A stretch of 64,000 nt of DNA from Streptomyces pseudovenezuelae (GTDB lineage: Bacteria > Actinomycetota > Actinomycetes > Streptomycetales > Streptomycetaceae): positions 186,001 to 250,000 of the forward strand of contig NZ_JARXVH010000013.1 in the NCBI RefSeq assembly GCF_029892565.1, read 5' to 3'. Made by a program: the position numbers and the translations under genes. The notes beneath the pieces are model-generated. The model was not told where the DNA came from and searched no databases. It saw nothing but the letters and a program-made list of their open reading frames with translations. Each line of letters starts with the position of its first letter. Within the stretch, counting starts at the first letter, position 1. Shown piece by piece: positions 16,797-25,552 of the stretch.

Positions 16797-17396
16797 TTAG
16801 AGGGGTTGGAGTGGGCTTCCATTGAGCCGCTCAAGGTGTGCGGCGAGCGCCGCGTTCAAGCCCTCCCTTGCCTTGCCGATGCGGTTCAGTAGATCGAGGA
16901 CCTCTGCACTTACGGTGCCCTGGTGCTCGGTGGAACAGCGCAGTACATCGCCGCGAACCTCTCGTGTCACCTCCCGCAAGAGCGTCAGCGCTGCGCCAGA
17001 GTAGCGCGGGGCACGATTGGCAGCGGTGGGACGCGTACTGACGTAGATGCCACTACGCGCCAACGCGTAATGCGCGGCGGCTGCCTCTTCACCGAGTTGG
17101 TTGTACAGCTCATCAAATTGATCGACGTCTGGATATCGTCCGCCCTGAAGGTCCTGGACGGTTCGGTCCATGGCATCCATCCAGGCCCTGCTCGTCGCAC
17201 GGACCAGCAGCAGGCGAGCTATCTGCTCGTCTCTGCGGGCCTCTTGCACGCCTCGTGCGTTCTGCTCAATCTGCTGTTGTTGCACCGCAGCCTGGCGTTG
17301 ATGCAGACGCAACGGTCCGAAGTACGCCGCCAGGCTGGTCACGCAAGCTCCCCCAAGAGCACCGAGCAGTCCATAGAGCGCGTTGGCATCCCCCAT
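16797..17396 (-). CDS. Small membrane-anchored coiled-coil protein, unknown
   Basis: The 199-residue protein has one N-terminal membrane helix (ALYGLLGALGGACVTSLAAYF) followed by a charged helix rich in Gln and Arg (LHQRQAAVQQQQIEQNARGV, then QEARRDEQIARLLLV). The rest is predicted to be helical and cytosolic, with no catalytic motif that I recognise. It lies in the degraded island and shares layout, size and strand with the next gene at 17565-18107, so they may be distant paralogues. The start ATG at 17396 directly precedes the membrane helix. Confidence 0.6.
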   Translation of the reverse strand: MGDANALYGLLGALGGACVTSLAAYFGPLRLHQRQAAVQQQQIEQNARGVQEARRDEQIARLLLVRATSRAWMDAMDRTVQDLQGGRYPDVDQFDELYNQLGEEAAAAHYALARSGIYVSTRPTAANRAPRYSGAALTLLREVTREVRGDVLRCSTEHQGTVSAEVLDLLNRIGKAREGLNAALAAHLERLNGSPLQPL

Positions 17397-17564
17397 CCCT
17401 CGATTGTGCCCGAGTCCAGCCCCTTAAAGTCCTGCACTCGCCGTCCGACTGGACGTCCCACGCATCCATCGGTGGGTACAGGCTGGCTGGCGACCGCTGG
17501 TCACGAATGAGGAGACCCAGCAGAGATCGTTTACGGGACAGCCCTTACTCAAAGCGCCAACGTT

Positions 17565-18107
17565 TTAGATACCCTTCCCTTGCAGAATATTTCTTGCCCC
17601 TATTGCGAATCTCTCTTTCTCCATCTCAAGTTTGTCCACAATGTTCGACAAACGAGAGTCAGGTTCCTCTGGGCATATTTGCGTATCGGCAAGAATGAAC
17701 AGCTCTTCATGGAGGCTGCGGACTTGTCTCCAAATCCCGTCCGAGGCGTTTTCGATATAATCCGGCCCAACCAGTTGGATTTTTGAATGCAGCCGGTACA
17801 GAACTTGTGAGGCGCCGTAAACCTCCTCCGCCAGAGCGGAAATCGCCGGCCAGTCAGGCGAATCGCTGGCGAACACGTTATTTCTGTACTCCGGAGCAAC
17901 GGCGTGCATCACTCTATCTATCGGCTCGGTTGCTTCAAGCAGGGCCAGATATGCCGAGCGGCGTTCATCCCGAAGTCGTTGCACCTGCTCGGCGCGCGCC
18001 TGATCGCTCGTTTGTCGGCGGGCAGCTGTGTACGTCAGGACGGCCGTTGCCAGCGTGCCCACCACAGCGACCGATGCTCCGAGCACCGCCGATACTCCCT
18101 GATCCAT
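17565..18107 (-). CDS. Small membrane-anchored helical protein, unknown
   Basis: The 180-residue protein begins with a membrane helix (VSAVLGASVAVVGTLATAVLTY) and a basic amphipathic linker (AARRQTSDQARAEQVQRLRD) leading into a helical domain with LAEEVYGASQVLYRLHSKIQLVG. No enzyme motif is visible. Its 3' half is clearly AT-richer than the surrounding chromosome, with codons seldom used in Streptomyces, which points to horizontal origin. The layout equals that of the neighbour at 16797-17396. Such one-helix proteins are common in actinobacterial mobile islands, but function is unknown. Confidence 0.6.
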   Translation of the reverse strand: MDQGVSAVLGASVAVVGTLATAVLTYTAARRQTSDQARAEQVQRLRDERRSAYLALLEATEPIDRVMHAVAPEYRNNVFASDSPDWPAISALAEEVYGASQVLYRLHSKIQLVGPDYIENASDGIWRQVRSLHEELFILADTQICPEEPDSRLSNIVDKLEMEKERFAIGARNILQGKGI

Positions 18108-18167
18108 CGGACGAGAATGCCCCGCTTGGCACGCCTTTCGCTAGACCCACACAGGAGGTGAGCCCCG

Positions 18168-18400
18168 ATGGCACCGCCTGAATCGGGCACGCCTTGGCCA
18201 CCGCCGGCATGGGCCCGTACTACGACGCCATGCGCGTCGACGACGCTGGTACAGCGGCGACCGGAAGCACCTCGCCCGCGTCTACACCAACCACCCGCGG
18301 CACACCGGGCGGCGCCGCCTGTGGGACCGCCGGTCGTCCGAGCACCGCCTCGACCGGCGCGACCACCGACTACACGTCCCCCTCGCCAGCGACCTCGGCC
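18168..18400 (+). pseudogene. N-terminal remnant of a phage portal protein, frameshifted
   Basis: An excellent ribosome site, AGGAGG, precedes an ATG at 18168. Three successive frames give MAPPESGTPWPPPAW, then PYYDAMRVDDA, then from 18247 WYSGDRKHLARVYTN ... HRLHVPLASDL. The last piece, with WYSGD near the start and HVPLA after an Arg-rich loop, resembles the start of actinophage portal proteins. The reading frame is broken twice and the sequence switches to regulator-like sequence near 18390. Identification is by motif recall. Confidence 0.45.
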
Positions 18401-19457
18401 GTCCTCGAAGCGCTGTCGCGGCGCCTCGGACGCCCAATTACGTACGAGGAAGCGGGACTTGGCACCACGTCGAGCGTGGCTGGATTGGACGTTGCACCCG
18501 AGCACGCGCTGAACACCATTGAGGGTCTGGTTGATACCGGAAGGGCAGACATGGACCCATCGCGCCGCGCGGTACTCACGACCGCTCTCTACTCGGCAAC
18601 GCTCGCGTTGCCGAGTTTCGACGAAGCCGACGAGACCCTGGACCGACTGGAGCACCAAGCCGCAGGACGAACAGTCAGGATCGGCCCCGGCGACGTCGCC
18701 GCAATCCGCAGCATGACGGACAGGATTGCCGACATCCTCGACGAGTTGGGAGGCGCACACGCGCGCCCGATGGCCGCAGCGTTCATCGTCAACTCCGTGT
18801 CCTCCTACCTCCATGCAGACGGAACCGAGGACGTCAAAAACGGCATGCGGGCCGCCGCGTCAGATCTCGTCTACTTGACGGGATGGATGGCCATGTACGA
18901 GAAAGCCCACGGGCTTGGACAGCGGTACTACCGCCAGGCCCTCGGTTTGGCCAAAGCCGGGGAAGACCAGGTGACGTACTGCCGGACGCTTCGAGGAATG
19001 GCCCTTCAAGCGGCCAACCTGAAGCTCGCGAACGAAGCCCTCAGCCTGGCGGACACGGCGGCCGAGGCTGCACCGTCAGCCGGCCCACGCCTACAAGCAT
19101 TCCTTCGCGGCCAACAAGTGCACGGCGCCTCACTGGTTGGGGACCGGCGGCTCGCCTTCTCCCGGCTCGATCGAGGCCATGAAGGCTTCCAACAGCGCCC
19201 GCCCGCCGATGGAGAAGCAGGGTGAGGCTCACGCAAACGGCCTTCTCGCGCAACGTCAGCTTGAGGTCGGACACCTCGAAGCCGCTTGCGCTTCGTGGAG
19301 CAAGTTCCTGGACGTGTACGCAGAATTGTCGTCCGCGAGGGCAGACGAACACTTTGGGATCATGCGCCGCCGCATCCGCCCCCATCTCAGTAACCCCAAA
19401 GCTCACGCGTTGGAAGAGCGCGCCAGGGAGCTTGCCCAGCAGAAGGCCAATGCCTAA
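18391..19457 (+). pseudogene. Broken regulator of the helical-repeat type common in Streptomyces
   Basis: From about 18391 the frame reads LEALSRRLGRPITYEEAGLG, DMDPSRRAVLTTALYSATLALP, ARPMAAAFIVNSVSSYL, LVYLTGWMAMYEKAHGLGQR and QVTYCRTLRGMALQAANLKL. This matches large actinobacterial regulators with an N-terminal Cro/C1-type HTH and TPR-like repeats. The HTH is missing; the frame starts in the linker and abuts the portal remnant. Near 19140-19200 the frame shifts and some repeat sequence is lost, then LLAQRQLEVGHLEAACASW and ADEHFGIMRRRIRPHL complete the family C-terminus at 19457. It is most likely inactive. Confidence 0.6.
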
Positions 19458-19509
19458 GGCTGCATGATCTATCCAGGGGTTCGGCCTCGGTGTTCCGTAC
19501 CCTGGCAGC

Positions 19510-20409
19510 ATGCGCATGCGCCCCACCCTCAGCTGGACCCCTCCCCCGGATCTCCCGCCGAGCACCACGGATCTGCGGGCAGTCGCCGATTCGCTGCGCG
19601 CCGGCGGTGTGCTGGTTCTCAGCGGCGCGGGCATCTCCACGGAGTCGGGCATTCCTGACTACCGGGGCGAGGGCGGGAGCCTGAGCAGGCACACACCGAT
19701 GCTCTACGAGGACTTCGTCGGCAGCGCGCAGGCTCGGCGCCGGTACTGGGCGCGCAGCCACCTCGGCTGGCGCGTCTTCGGCCGCGCCCGCCCCAACGCC
19801 GGGCACCGGGCGGTCGCCGCGTTCGGGCGGCACGGGCTGCTCGCAGGTGTGATCACCCAGAACGTCGACGGACTGCACCAGAGCGCCGGCAGCGAGGGCG
19901 TCGTGGAACTGCACGGAGGTCTGGACCGGGTCGTCTGCCTCTCCTGTGGTGCTGTCAGTCCGCGCCGTGAACTCGCCCGGCGGCTTGAGGCGGCCAATCC
20001 GGACTACCGGCCCGTGGCCGCCGGTATGAACCCCGACGGTGACGCGGACCTCACCGATGACCAGGTCGCCGACTTCCGGCTGGTGTCCTGCACGGTCTGC
20101 GACGGCGTTCTCAAGCCGGACGTGGTGTTCTTCGGCGAGGCCGTGTCGCCACGGCGGGTCGAGCGGTGCCGCGAGCTGGTCGGGGAAGCCGCGTCGCTGC
20201 TGGTCCTCGGCTCTTCGTTGACGGTGATGTCCGGGCTGCGGTTCGTCCGCCAGGCGGCCCAGGCCGGGAAGCCGGTCCTGATCATCAATCGCGACGCGAC
20301 CCGGGGCGACGTGCATGCACTCGCCCGCGTCGAACTCCCGCTGGGAACGGCCCTCACCACCGTGGCCGACGAACTGGGCATCCCCCTCGACGGCGGGACG
20401 ACGCCCTGA
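19510..20409 (+). CDS. Sir2-family NAD-dependent protein deacylase
   Basis: The 299-residue sirtuin removes acyl groups from lysines using NAD, producing nicotinamide and O-acyl-ADP-ribose. It contains GAGISTESGIPDYRG at 39-53, TQNVDGLH at 116-123, the catalytic His135 in ELHG, and two zinc-binding CxxC pairs (C143/C146 and the pair in SCTVCDG). The motif FFGEAVS is a variant of the usual FFGE. GSSLTVMSG and INRD complete the NAD site. It stands alone, convergent with the UspA-like gene. Substrates may include acetyl-CoA synthetase, as for other bacterial sirtuins, but nothing here shows that. Confidence 0.92.
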   Translation: MRMRPTLSWTPPPDLPPSTTDLRAVADSLRAGGVLVLSGAGISTESGIPDYRGEGGSLSRHTPMLYEDFVGSAQARRRYWARSHLGWRVFGRARPNAGHRAVAAFGRHGLLAGVITQNVDGLHQSAGSEGVVELHGGLDRVVCLSCGAVSPRRELARRLEAANPDYRPVAAGMNPDGDADLTDDQVADFRLVSCTVCDGVLKPDVVFFGEAVSPRRVERCRELVGEAASLLVLGSSLTVMSGLRFVRQAAQAGKPVLIINRDATRGDVHALARVELPLGTALTTVADELGIPLDGGTTP

Positions 20410-20433
20410 GCGGCAGGTCGTGCCCGCCCCTCC

Positions 20434-20937
20434 TCAGCCACCCGGATGCGGGGGCGGCGGAGGCGGCGGGGGGAAGCTGGACAGTCCGGGTGCGGTCTCC
20501 GGCCAGACCAGGAGCACCGGACAGGGGGCGTGGTCGACGACGAACCGACTGTGCGGGCCCAGGCTCTTGGGGCCAAGGCGACCACGGTCGCCGTCGCGGG
20601 CCAGGATCAGCAACTCGGCGCCCTCGGCCGCGGCGACGACCTCGTGCTCGGTCCGGCCGGAGCGCTCGACGCGAGTGCTGGGGCGGCCGAGGCGGCGCGC
20701 GGCCTCCTCGAACAGCCGATGGGTGGAGACGGTGGCGAGTTCCTCCACCCGGGTGCCCGGGTCTCGTTCGGGATGGCCGCGGCCGAGCAGTCCGGCGAAC
20801 GCTCCGTGTGCGATGCCCGGCTCCTGGTGCCCGGTGACGTGCAGAAGCACGATCTCCGACGCCTCGGGCGCGTGGGCGCGGGCGGCGTCCACGCTCGCGG
20901 GCCAGGTGCCCTCGACGATCCAGACGACGACGGTCAT
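20434..20937 (-). CDS. Universal stress protein-like (UspA fold)
   Basis: The 167-residue protein has a single Usp-like alpha/beta domain: VVVWIVEGTWPASVDAARAH at the start, EIVLLHVTG, and ELLILARDGDRGRLGPKSLG followed by SRFVVDHAPCPVLLVWPE at the end. The last segment corresponds to the ATP-binding loop and final strand, but the usual GSxGxG nucleotide loop is degenerate (GPKSLGPHS). It ends in an unusual run of eight prolines. The ATG at 20937 has GGAGG 8 bp upstream. A nucleotide-linked stress role is possible. Confidence 0.72.
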   Translation of the reverse strand: MTVVVWIVEGTWPASVDAARAHAPEASEIVLLHVTGHQEPGIAHGAFAGLLGRGHPERDPGTRVEELATVSTHRLFEEAARRLGRPSTRVERSGRTEHEVVAAAEGAELLILARDGDRGRLGPKSLGPHSRFVVDHAPCPVLLVWPETAPGLSSFPPPPPPPPHPGG

Positions 20938-21021
20938 GCAGGTCAACCTCCGGCTTGTCGCTCGGTCCGGGCCAGGTTCCGATCAGGTGCGGTCCGCCGC
21001 CCTCGGCGCTGCCACCATCTC

Positions 21022-21633
21022 CTAGCGGCGTACCTTGAACCTCAAGTGGAGCACCCGGTCGCCCTGGATGACCACGTGGGGATCCTCCAGGAGAAGCTGC
21101 CCGTCGATGCTGCCGAAGTAGCGTTTGCCCGACCCGAACACCACCGGTACCACGTCCATCGCCACCTCGTCCACGAGACCGGCCGCGAGGATCTGGCCTC
21201 CCACCTCGCCGGCGTTCACGGCGATGGTTCGCTCTCCGGCGAGTTCCTGGGCCTTGTCGATCGCAGCCCTCACGTCATCGACGAAGTGGTACGAGGCCTC
21301 GGGGTGCCAGCCCTCGGGCTTGGGCCGGTGGGACACCACGACCACGTGGTCGCCCGCGGGCGGACGCCCCTCCCAGCCGTTCACCAGGTCGAACAGGTTG
21401 CGGCCCATCACGATCGTGCCGATCGACTCCCACATCGGCCGGACGTACTGCGCCGACGCCTTTGAGACCCTGAAGCGGCTTCCCGCTCCGGAATGGTCGT
21501 ACTGCTGGTCGTCGCCCTCGGTGATCGGCGTGTCGCCGCTGAAGTACCAGTCGTGGAGCGGCCCGACGTCGTCGTTCCCGTCGGCGATGAAGCCGTCCAC
21601 CGACACCACGTTGTGCATGATCACTGTGCCCAC
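21022..21633 (-). CDS. Dihydrofolate reductase/RibD-like reductase
   Basis: The 203-residue protein belongs to the RibD C-terminal/DHFR-like superfamily. Signature segments are HNVVSVDGFIADGNDDVGPL, SIGTIVMGRNLFDLVNGW, TIAVNAGEVGGQILAAGLVDEV and VPVVFGSGKRYFG. Members reduce pterin- or pyrimidine-like substrates with NADPH; the substrate is unknown. A GTG at 21633 with GAGGAG upstream is the start. It follows an AraC gene and another family member on the same strand, so the three form a likely operon. Confidence 0.82.
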   Translation of the reverse strand: MGTVIMHNVVSVDGFIADGNDDVGPLHDWYFSGDTPITEGDDQQYDHSGAGSRFRVSKASAQYVRPMWESIGTIVMGRNLFDLVNGWEGRPPAGDHVVVVSHRPKPEGWHPEASYHFVDDVRAAIDKAQELAGERTIAVNAGEVGGQILAAGLVDEVAMDVVPVVFGSGKRYFGSIDGQLLLEDPHVVIQGDRVLHLRFKVRR

Positions 21634-21707
21634 GAGGTCTCCTCGAGTCTCCTTGTGCCTTCGCCTCCGATCTTGTCGCCTTCGGGCGCGACCGGGCATG
21701 TAAGAAA

Positions 21708-22550
21708 TCAATCGGCGGGCATCGGACCGGCGTCCGGCGGGAATCCCCGTTCGGCGGGGAACCGGCGCCGCAGCGCCAGGAACTCCGTCGGGGTGTGGCC
21801 GGTGAAGTCCTTGAACTCCCTGCTGAAGTGGGCCCGGTCGAAGTAGCCCGCCGTTTGAGCGAGGTCCGACCAGTCGACCGGACGCAGGGCGTCCACCGAC
21901 AGGATCAGTCGCGCGAAGCGGTAGATCCGCGCCACCCGTTTCGGGGTGACCCCGACATGAGACGTGAACTGCGTGGCCAGGTGATTGCCGCTCACCCCGG
22001 CCGCGTCCGCCAGCGCACCGACCTGGACGGCGCCGTAGGAGGTCTCCAGCCGCCCGCCGGTGTGCTGGACCAGCGCCAGGCCGCGCGACGGCGCCTCGGC
22101 GAGTCGCGATCGCAGCTCCTCCTCCACCACCCGCAGGCTCTCGGCGGGCGCTGCGGCGGCGCCGACCTGGTTGCGAATCCGGTCCACGGACCGTTGCCAG
22201 ACGGCGTCGACCGGCACCCATCGGTCCCGCAGCTCGGTCGCCGGCATGTCGACGAACGGCGACATGCCCCACGGCTTGAAGTGCACCCCGACGAGCCACA
22301 CCGGTGTGGGGTACTCGAAGAGGAATCGCCTGGTCCACACGCCCATGAACCATCCGTCGGTGAACACTGCCGGCGGCACCGAAGGGTCGGAGTCCCACAG
22401 GCGGACGGGCCCGCCCAGGTTGACGAACAGGTGTGCCGACGGCATCGGCGGGACGTTCATGCGGCGGTGACGCGGCACCCCGGTCAGGCAGTAGATGTCG
22501 TCGATGAACCGGTCGAGCGGCGGGGCGGGCACCCGGCCGACGTATTCCAT
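21708..22550 (-). CDS. AraC-family transcriptional regulator
   Basis: The 280-residue protein has an N-terminal sensor domain of the DUF6597 type (MPSAHLFVNLGGPVRLWD, FLFEYPTPVWLVGVHFKPWG). The C-terminal AraC HTH pair is at about residues 170-265: QVGALADAAGVSGNHLATQF in the first helix-turn-helix and FDRAHFSREFKDFTGHTPTEF in the second. It starts 5 bp after the upstream reductase stop and precedes a second reductase by 74 bp. It likely controls this operon. Confidence 0.88.
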   Translation of the reverse strand: MEYVGRVPAPPLDRFIDDIYCLTGVPRHRRMNVPPMPSAHLFVNLGGPVRLWDSDPSVPPAVFTDGWFMGVWTRRFLFEYPTPVWLVGVHFKPWGMSPFVDMPATELRDRWVPVDAVWQRSVDRIRNQVGAAAAPAESLRVVEEELRSRLAEAPSRGLALVQHTGGRLETSYGAVQVGALADAAGVSGNHLATQFTSHVGVTPKRVARIYRFARLILSVDALRPVDWSDLAQTAGYFDRAHFSREFKDFTGHTPTEFLALRRRFPAERGFPPDAGPMPAD

Positions 22551-22554
22551 GGGC

Positions 22555-23133
22555 TCAGGCGTGCAGGGTGGGCCGGTACACGAGCTCCTGGATTCGGCCG
22601 TCGAGCGTCCGGCTCTCGATCAGGTCGAGGTCGAAGTCGGCCGCACCCTGGAAGATGGGCGCCAGCCCGTTCTCACCTGTGATCACAGGGAAGAGGGTCA
22701 CCCGAACCCGGTCGACCAGACCCGCGGCCATCAGCGCCCGGTTCATCGACAGACTGCCGTGCGAGCACAACGGCACCGCGGACTCCTTCTTGAGCCGGGC
22801 GACCACGTCGATCGCGTCACCGTTCGCAACGGTCGCGTCCGGCCAGTCCAGGGGGCCTTCCAGCGTGGTCGACACCACCGTCGCCGGTAGGTTCACCATC
22901 CGCGTGACCCACGGGTCACGGACCTCCGGCCCCTCGTCGCTCGACGCCAGCATCTGCACGAACTCCCGAAACGTGGTGGCCCCGAAGACCATGCGCTGCT
23001 CCTCACCGAACCGGGCGAAGCGGTGATCGAGAAGCTCAGGTCCCTGCTTGCCCCAGTAACCGGTCCAGTTGCCACTGGCGGCGCCGAAGCCGTCGAGGCT
23101 GGAGAAAACGTCGAAGGTGTAGGTAGCGGTCAT
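22555..23133 (-). CDS. Dihydrofolate reductase/RibD-like reductase
   Basis: The 192-residue protein is a RibD C-terminal/DHFR-like reductase: TFDVFSSLDGFGAASGNWTG, RFGEEQRMVFGATTFREFV, CSHGSLSMNRALMAAGLVDR and VRVTLFPVITGENGLAPIF. It is first in the three-gene operon with the AraC regulator and the second reductase, to which it is only distantly similar. The ATG at 23133 has GAGGAG upstream. The likely cofactor is NADPH; the substrate is unknown. Confidence 0.82.
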   Translation of the reverse strand: MTATYTFDVFSSLDGFGAASGNWTGYWGKQGPELLDHRFARFGEEQRMVFGATTFREFVQMLASSDEGPEVRDPWVTRMVNLPATVVSTTLEGPLDWPDATVANGDAIDVVARLKKESAVPLCSHGSLSMNRALMAAGLVDRVRVTLFPVITGENGLAPIFQGAADFDLDLIESRTLDGRIQELVYRPTLHA

Positions 23134-23196
23134 GATGCTCTCCTCGAGTGCGGTTGAACGCCTGTCGGAGATACAGACCGGGGACCACGGCGAGAC

Positions 23197-24759
23197 TCAT
23201 CGCTCCTGGAGCCGCATTCGCGATCTCCGTTCGGGATCGGGGCCGGCCGCGGGCAGGACCAGGCGGAAGGTGCAGCCCCGGCCCGGGGTGGTGTCGAGTT
23301 CGAGTCGGCCGCCGTGGCCCTCCGCGATGGCCGCGGCGATGGCCAGGCCGAGTCCGCTGCCGCCGTGGGCACGGGAGCGGGCGGGGTCGGCCCGGTAGAA
23401 ACGCTCGAAGACGTGCTCGGCGTCGACGGGTTCGAGGCCCGGTCCCTCGTCCGCCACCTCGATCACCGCGACCGGGTATCCCTCCGGCAGGGGCGCTGAC
23501 ACCGAGGTGCGCCCGGGGCGGTCGACGCCGCCGGTGCCGGGAGCCGCCTGTGTCGTGCCGACCCGGACGTGGACGCGGGTGCCCGGCGGGGTGTGGATAC
23601 CGGCGTTGGAGAGCAGGTTCTCCAGGATCTGACGCAATCGGTGCGGGTCGCCCACGGTCTCGGCGACATCGAGTTCCTGGGCTCCGGTCGGATCGGCCCG
23701 GGTGTGCAGCGGGCCGAGGTCGACCGGGTGCGACGGGCTGTGGACGGCCGTGGTGCTGACGGCGTCCGCCGCGAGGGACAGCAGGTCGACCGGCTCACGC
23801 CGGTAGGAGGGTTCCTTGTCCAGGGTGGCGAGGAGTTGGAGATCGTCGACGAGCAGACTCATCCGTTCCGCGTTGCGGGCGATGACCCGGTTGGCCTCGT
23901 CGCGTTCGTGGTCGGGGCGTTGCTCGGGGCGCAGCGCCAGTTCGGCGTAGCCCTGGATCGCGGTGAGAGGGGTGCGCAGTTCGTGGCCGGCGTCGGCGAC
24001 GAAGCGGCGTAGCCGGGCCTCCGAGGCCTCGCGGGCCAGCAGCGCCTTCTGCAGCCGGTCGAGCATGGAGTTCAGGACGCGGCCAAGGCGTCCGATCTCG
24101 GTACGCGGATCGGTGTCGGGCAACCGCAGGTCGAGCCGGCCCGCGGTGATGTCCTGCGCGGTCCGTTCCATCCTGATCAGCGGCAGCAGCCCCAGCCTGA
24201 CCACCCAACGCCCCAGGGCGCACAGTGCGACGACCGTGACGGCGAGCAGCACGGCGTTCAGCCAGAGGATCTTCGACGTGGCGCCGTCGACGGTGTCCAG
24301 CGGCAGGGTGACCACCGAACTCATTCCGTCCGGGCCAGGGTTGAGCAGCACCCGCCAGCGACCGTCGCCGCTGACGGCCGGCCTGCTTTCGGGCCGCCCG
24401 TCCCGCAGCCCGAGATCCCGCGCGTCGTCGGCCAGCCGGGGCCCCGGCTTGGTCTGAGAGCCGAGGGACTCGTCGAGAAGGCGCCCGGCGGAGTCGTAGA
24501 AGTAGACGCGGAAGTCCGAGGGCAGCAGCCCCAGACTGTTCCCCGGATTCCGGAGCGCGCCGTCGAGTGCGTCCCGGAAAACGAGAGTCGGTGGGTGGAA
24601 CTCGGCGAGTTGATCGTCGACGCGGTCCAGCAGCCAGGAGCGGAGTACCACGAAGCCGATGACCTGGGAGGCCAGGACCGCGGCGGTGGCGAGCAGGGTG
24701 ACGCCGAGGACGAGTCGCCGGCGCAGCGACCCGGGCGGCGGGCGCAGGAACCGGGTCAC
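23197..24759 (-). CDS. Sensor histidine kinase (HisKA/EnvZ-like)
   Basis: The 520-residue kinase has two membrane helices (residues about 12-37 and 176-198) bounding an extracytoplasmic sensor, then a HAMP domain (MERTAQDITAGRLDLRLPD). The phosphoacceptor is in VADAGHELRTPLTAIQGYAELAL, followed by N, G1 and G2 boxes (ENLLSNAGIHTP, VADEGPGL, GGSGLGLAI). It overlaps the upstream response regulator by 4 bp. The pair follows a glycosyltransferase block on the same strand, as often seen for TrcS-like systems in Streptomyces. The signal is unknown. Confidence 0.93.
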   Translation of the reverse strand: MTRFLRPPPGSLRRRLVLGVTLLATAAVLASQVIGFVVLRSWLLDRVDDQLAEFHPPTLVFRDALDGALRNPGNSLGLLPSDFRVYFYDSAGRLLDESLGSQTKPGPRLADDARDLGLRDGRPESRPAVSGDGRWRVLLNPGPDGMSSVVTLPLDTVDGATSKILWLNAVLLAVTVVALCALGRWVVRLGLLPLIRMERTAQDITAGRLDLRLPDTDPRTEIGRLGRVLNSMLDRLQKALLAREASEARLRRFVADAGHELRTPLTAIQGYAELALRPEQRPDHERDEANRVIARNAERMSLLVDDLQLLATLDKEPSYRREPVDLLSLAADAVSTTAVHSPSHPVDLGPLHTRADPTGAQELDVAETVGDPHRLRQILENLLSNAGIHTPPGTRVHVRVGTTQAAPGTGGVDRPGRTSVSAPLPEGYPVAVIEVADEGPGLEPVDAEHVFERFYRADPARSRAHGGSGLGLAIAAAIAEGHGGRLELDTTPGRGCTFRLVLPAAGPDPERRSRMRLQER

Positions 24760-25499
24760 TGTTCCGACGTCCCGCCGGACTCGCGGGGCAGCCGCAGGCA
24801 GTAGCCGACGCCGCGGACGGTGTGGATCAGCGGCGGGTCGAAGCGGTCGATCTTCCTGCGCAGGTATCGGACGTAGGTCTCGATGATCCGGGCGTCACCG
24901 GCGAAGTCGTAGCTCCAGACGTGGTCGAGGATCTGCATCTTGCTCACCACCTGGCCGACGTTCGACAGGAGGTAGGCCAGAAGCTTGAACTCGGTTGGCG
25001 ACAGGGCGATGTACTGGTTCGCGCGGTGCACCTCGTGGGCGCCCTCGTCGAGTTCCAGGTCGGCGTAGCGAAGGACGCTCTGCGGAGCGTACGGTTCGGC
25101 GGCCGGCGCCGTGCGCCGCAGGATGGCCTCTATGCGCAGCAGCACCTCCTCGATGCTGAACGGCTTGGCCACGTAGTCGTCCCCGCCGGCGGTCAGGCCG
25201 CTGATGCGATCGTCGACACCGGTGCGGGCGGTCAGGAACAGGACCGGACAGTCGTTTCCCGCCGCCCGCAGCCTGCGGGTCACCTCGAAGCCGTCCAGGT
25301 CGGGCAGCATCACGTCGAGCACGACGAGATGCGGCTCCAGGCGTTCGACCTCCAGGAGGGCCGATCGCCCGGTGTCCGCGCTGCGCACCTCGTATCCGGT
25401 CAGCCGGAGCGTCGCCTCCAGCAGGGTGCGGATGCTGGGCTCGTCCTCGACCACGAGAAGCCGGTGTCGCGACCGCTCCGCTGCGGGCTGCTCGGTCAT
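24756..25499 (-). CDS. OmpR/PhoB-type response regulator
   Basis: The 247-residue regulator has a receiver domain with DE at 19-20, the phosphoacceptor in LVVLDVMLPDLDGFE, and the conserved Thr and Lys (FLTARTG, YVAKPF). The winged-helix output domain is at about residues 145-240 (ALSPTEFKLLAYLLSNVGQV, then FAGDARIIETYVRYLRRKID). The stop is inside the start of the kinase gene, ensuring coupled translation. It is preceded by the glycosyltransferase genes 54 bp upstream, which it may regulate. Confidence 0.93.
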   Translation of the reverse strand: MTEQPAAERSRHRLLVVEDEPSIRTLLEATLRLTGYEVRSADTGRSALLEVERLEPHLVVLDVMLPDLDGFEVTRRLRAAGNDCPVLFLTARTGVDDRISGLTAGGDDYVAKPFSIEEVLLRIEAILRRTAPAAEPYAPQSVLRYADLELDEGAHEVHRANQYIALSPTEFKLLAYLLSNVGQVVSKMQILDHVWSYDFAGDARIIETYVRYLRRKIDRFDPPLIHTVRGVGYCLRLPRESGGTSEQ

Positions 25500-25552
25500 G
25501 CGTCTGCCGGTCCGTTCTGCCGTGCTACGACCGTCAGCGCGGCCGTGGTTGG

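Noticed and set aside
14909..19457. Possibility that the island is a defence island
   Set aside because: No nuclease, methylase, helicase or NTPase motif was seen in its genes; remnants are phage- or transfer-related.
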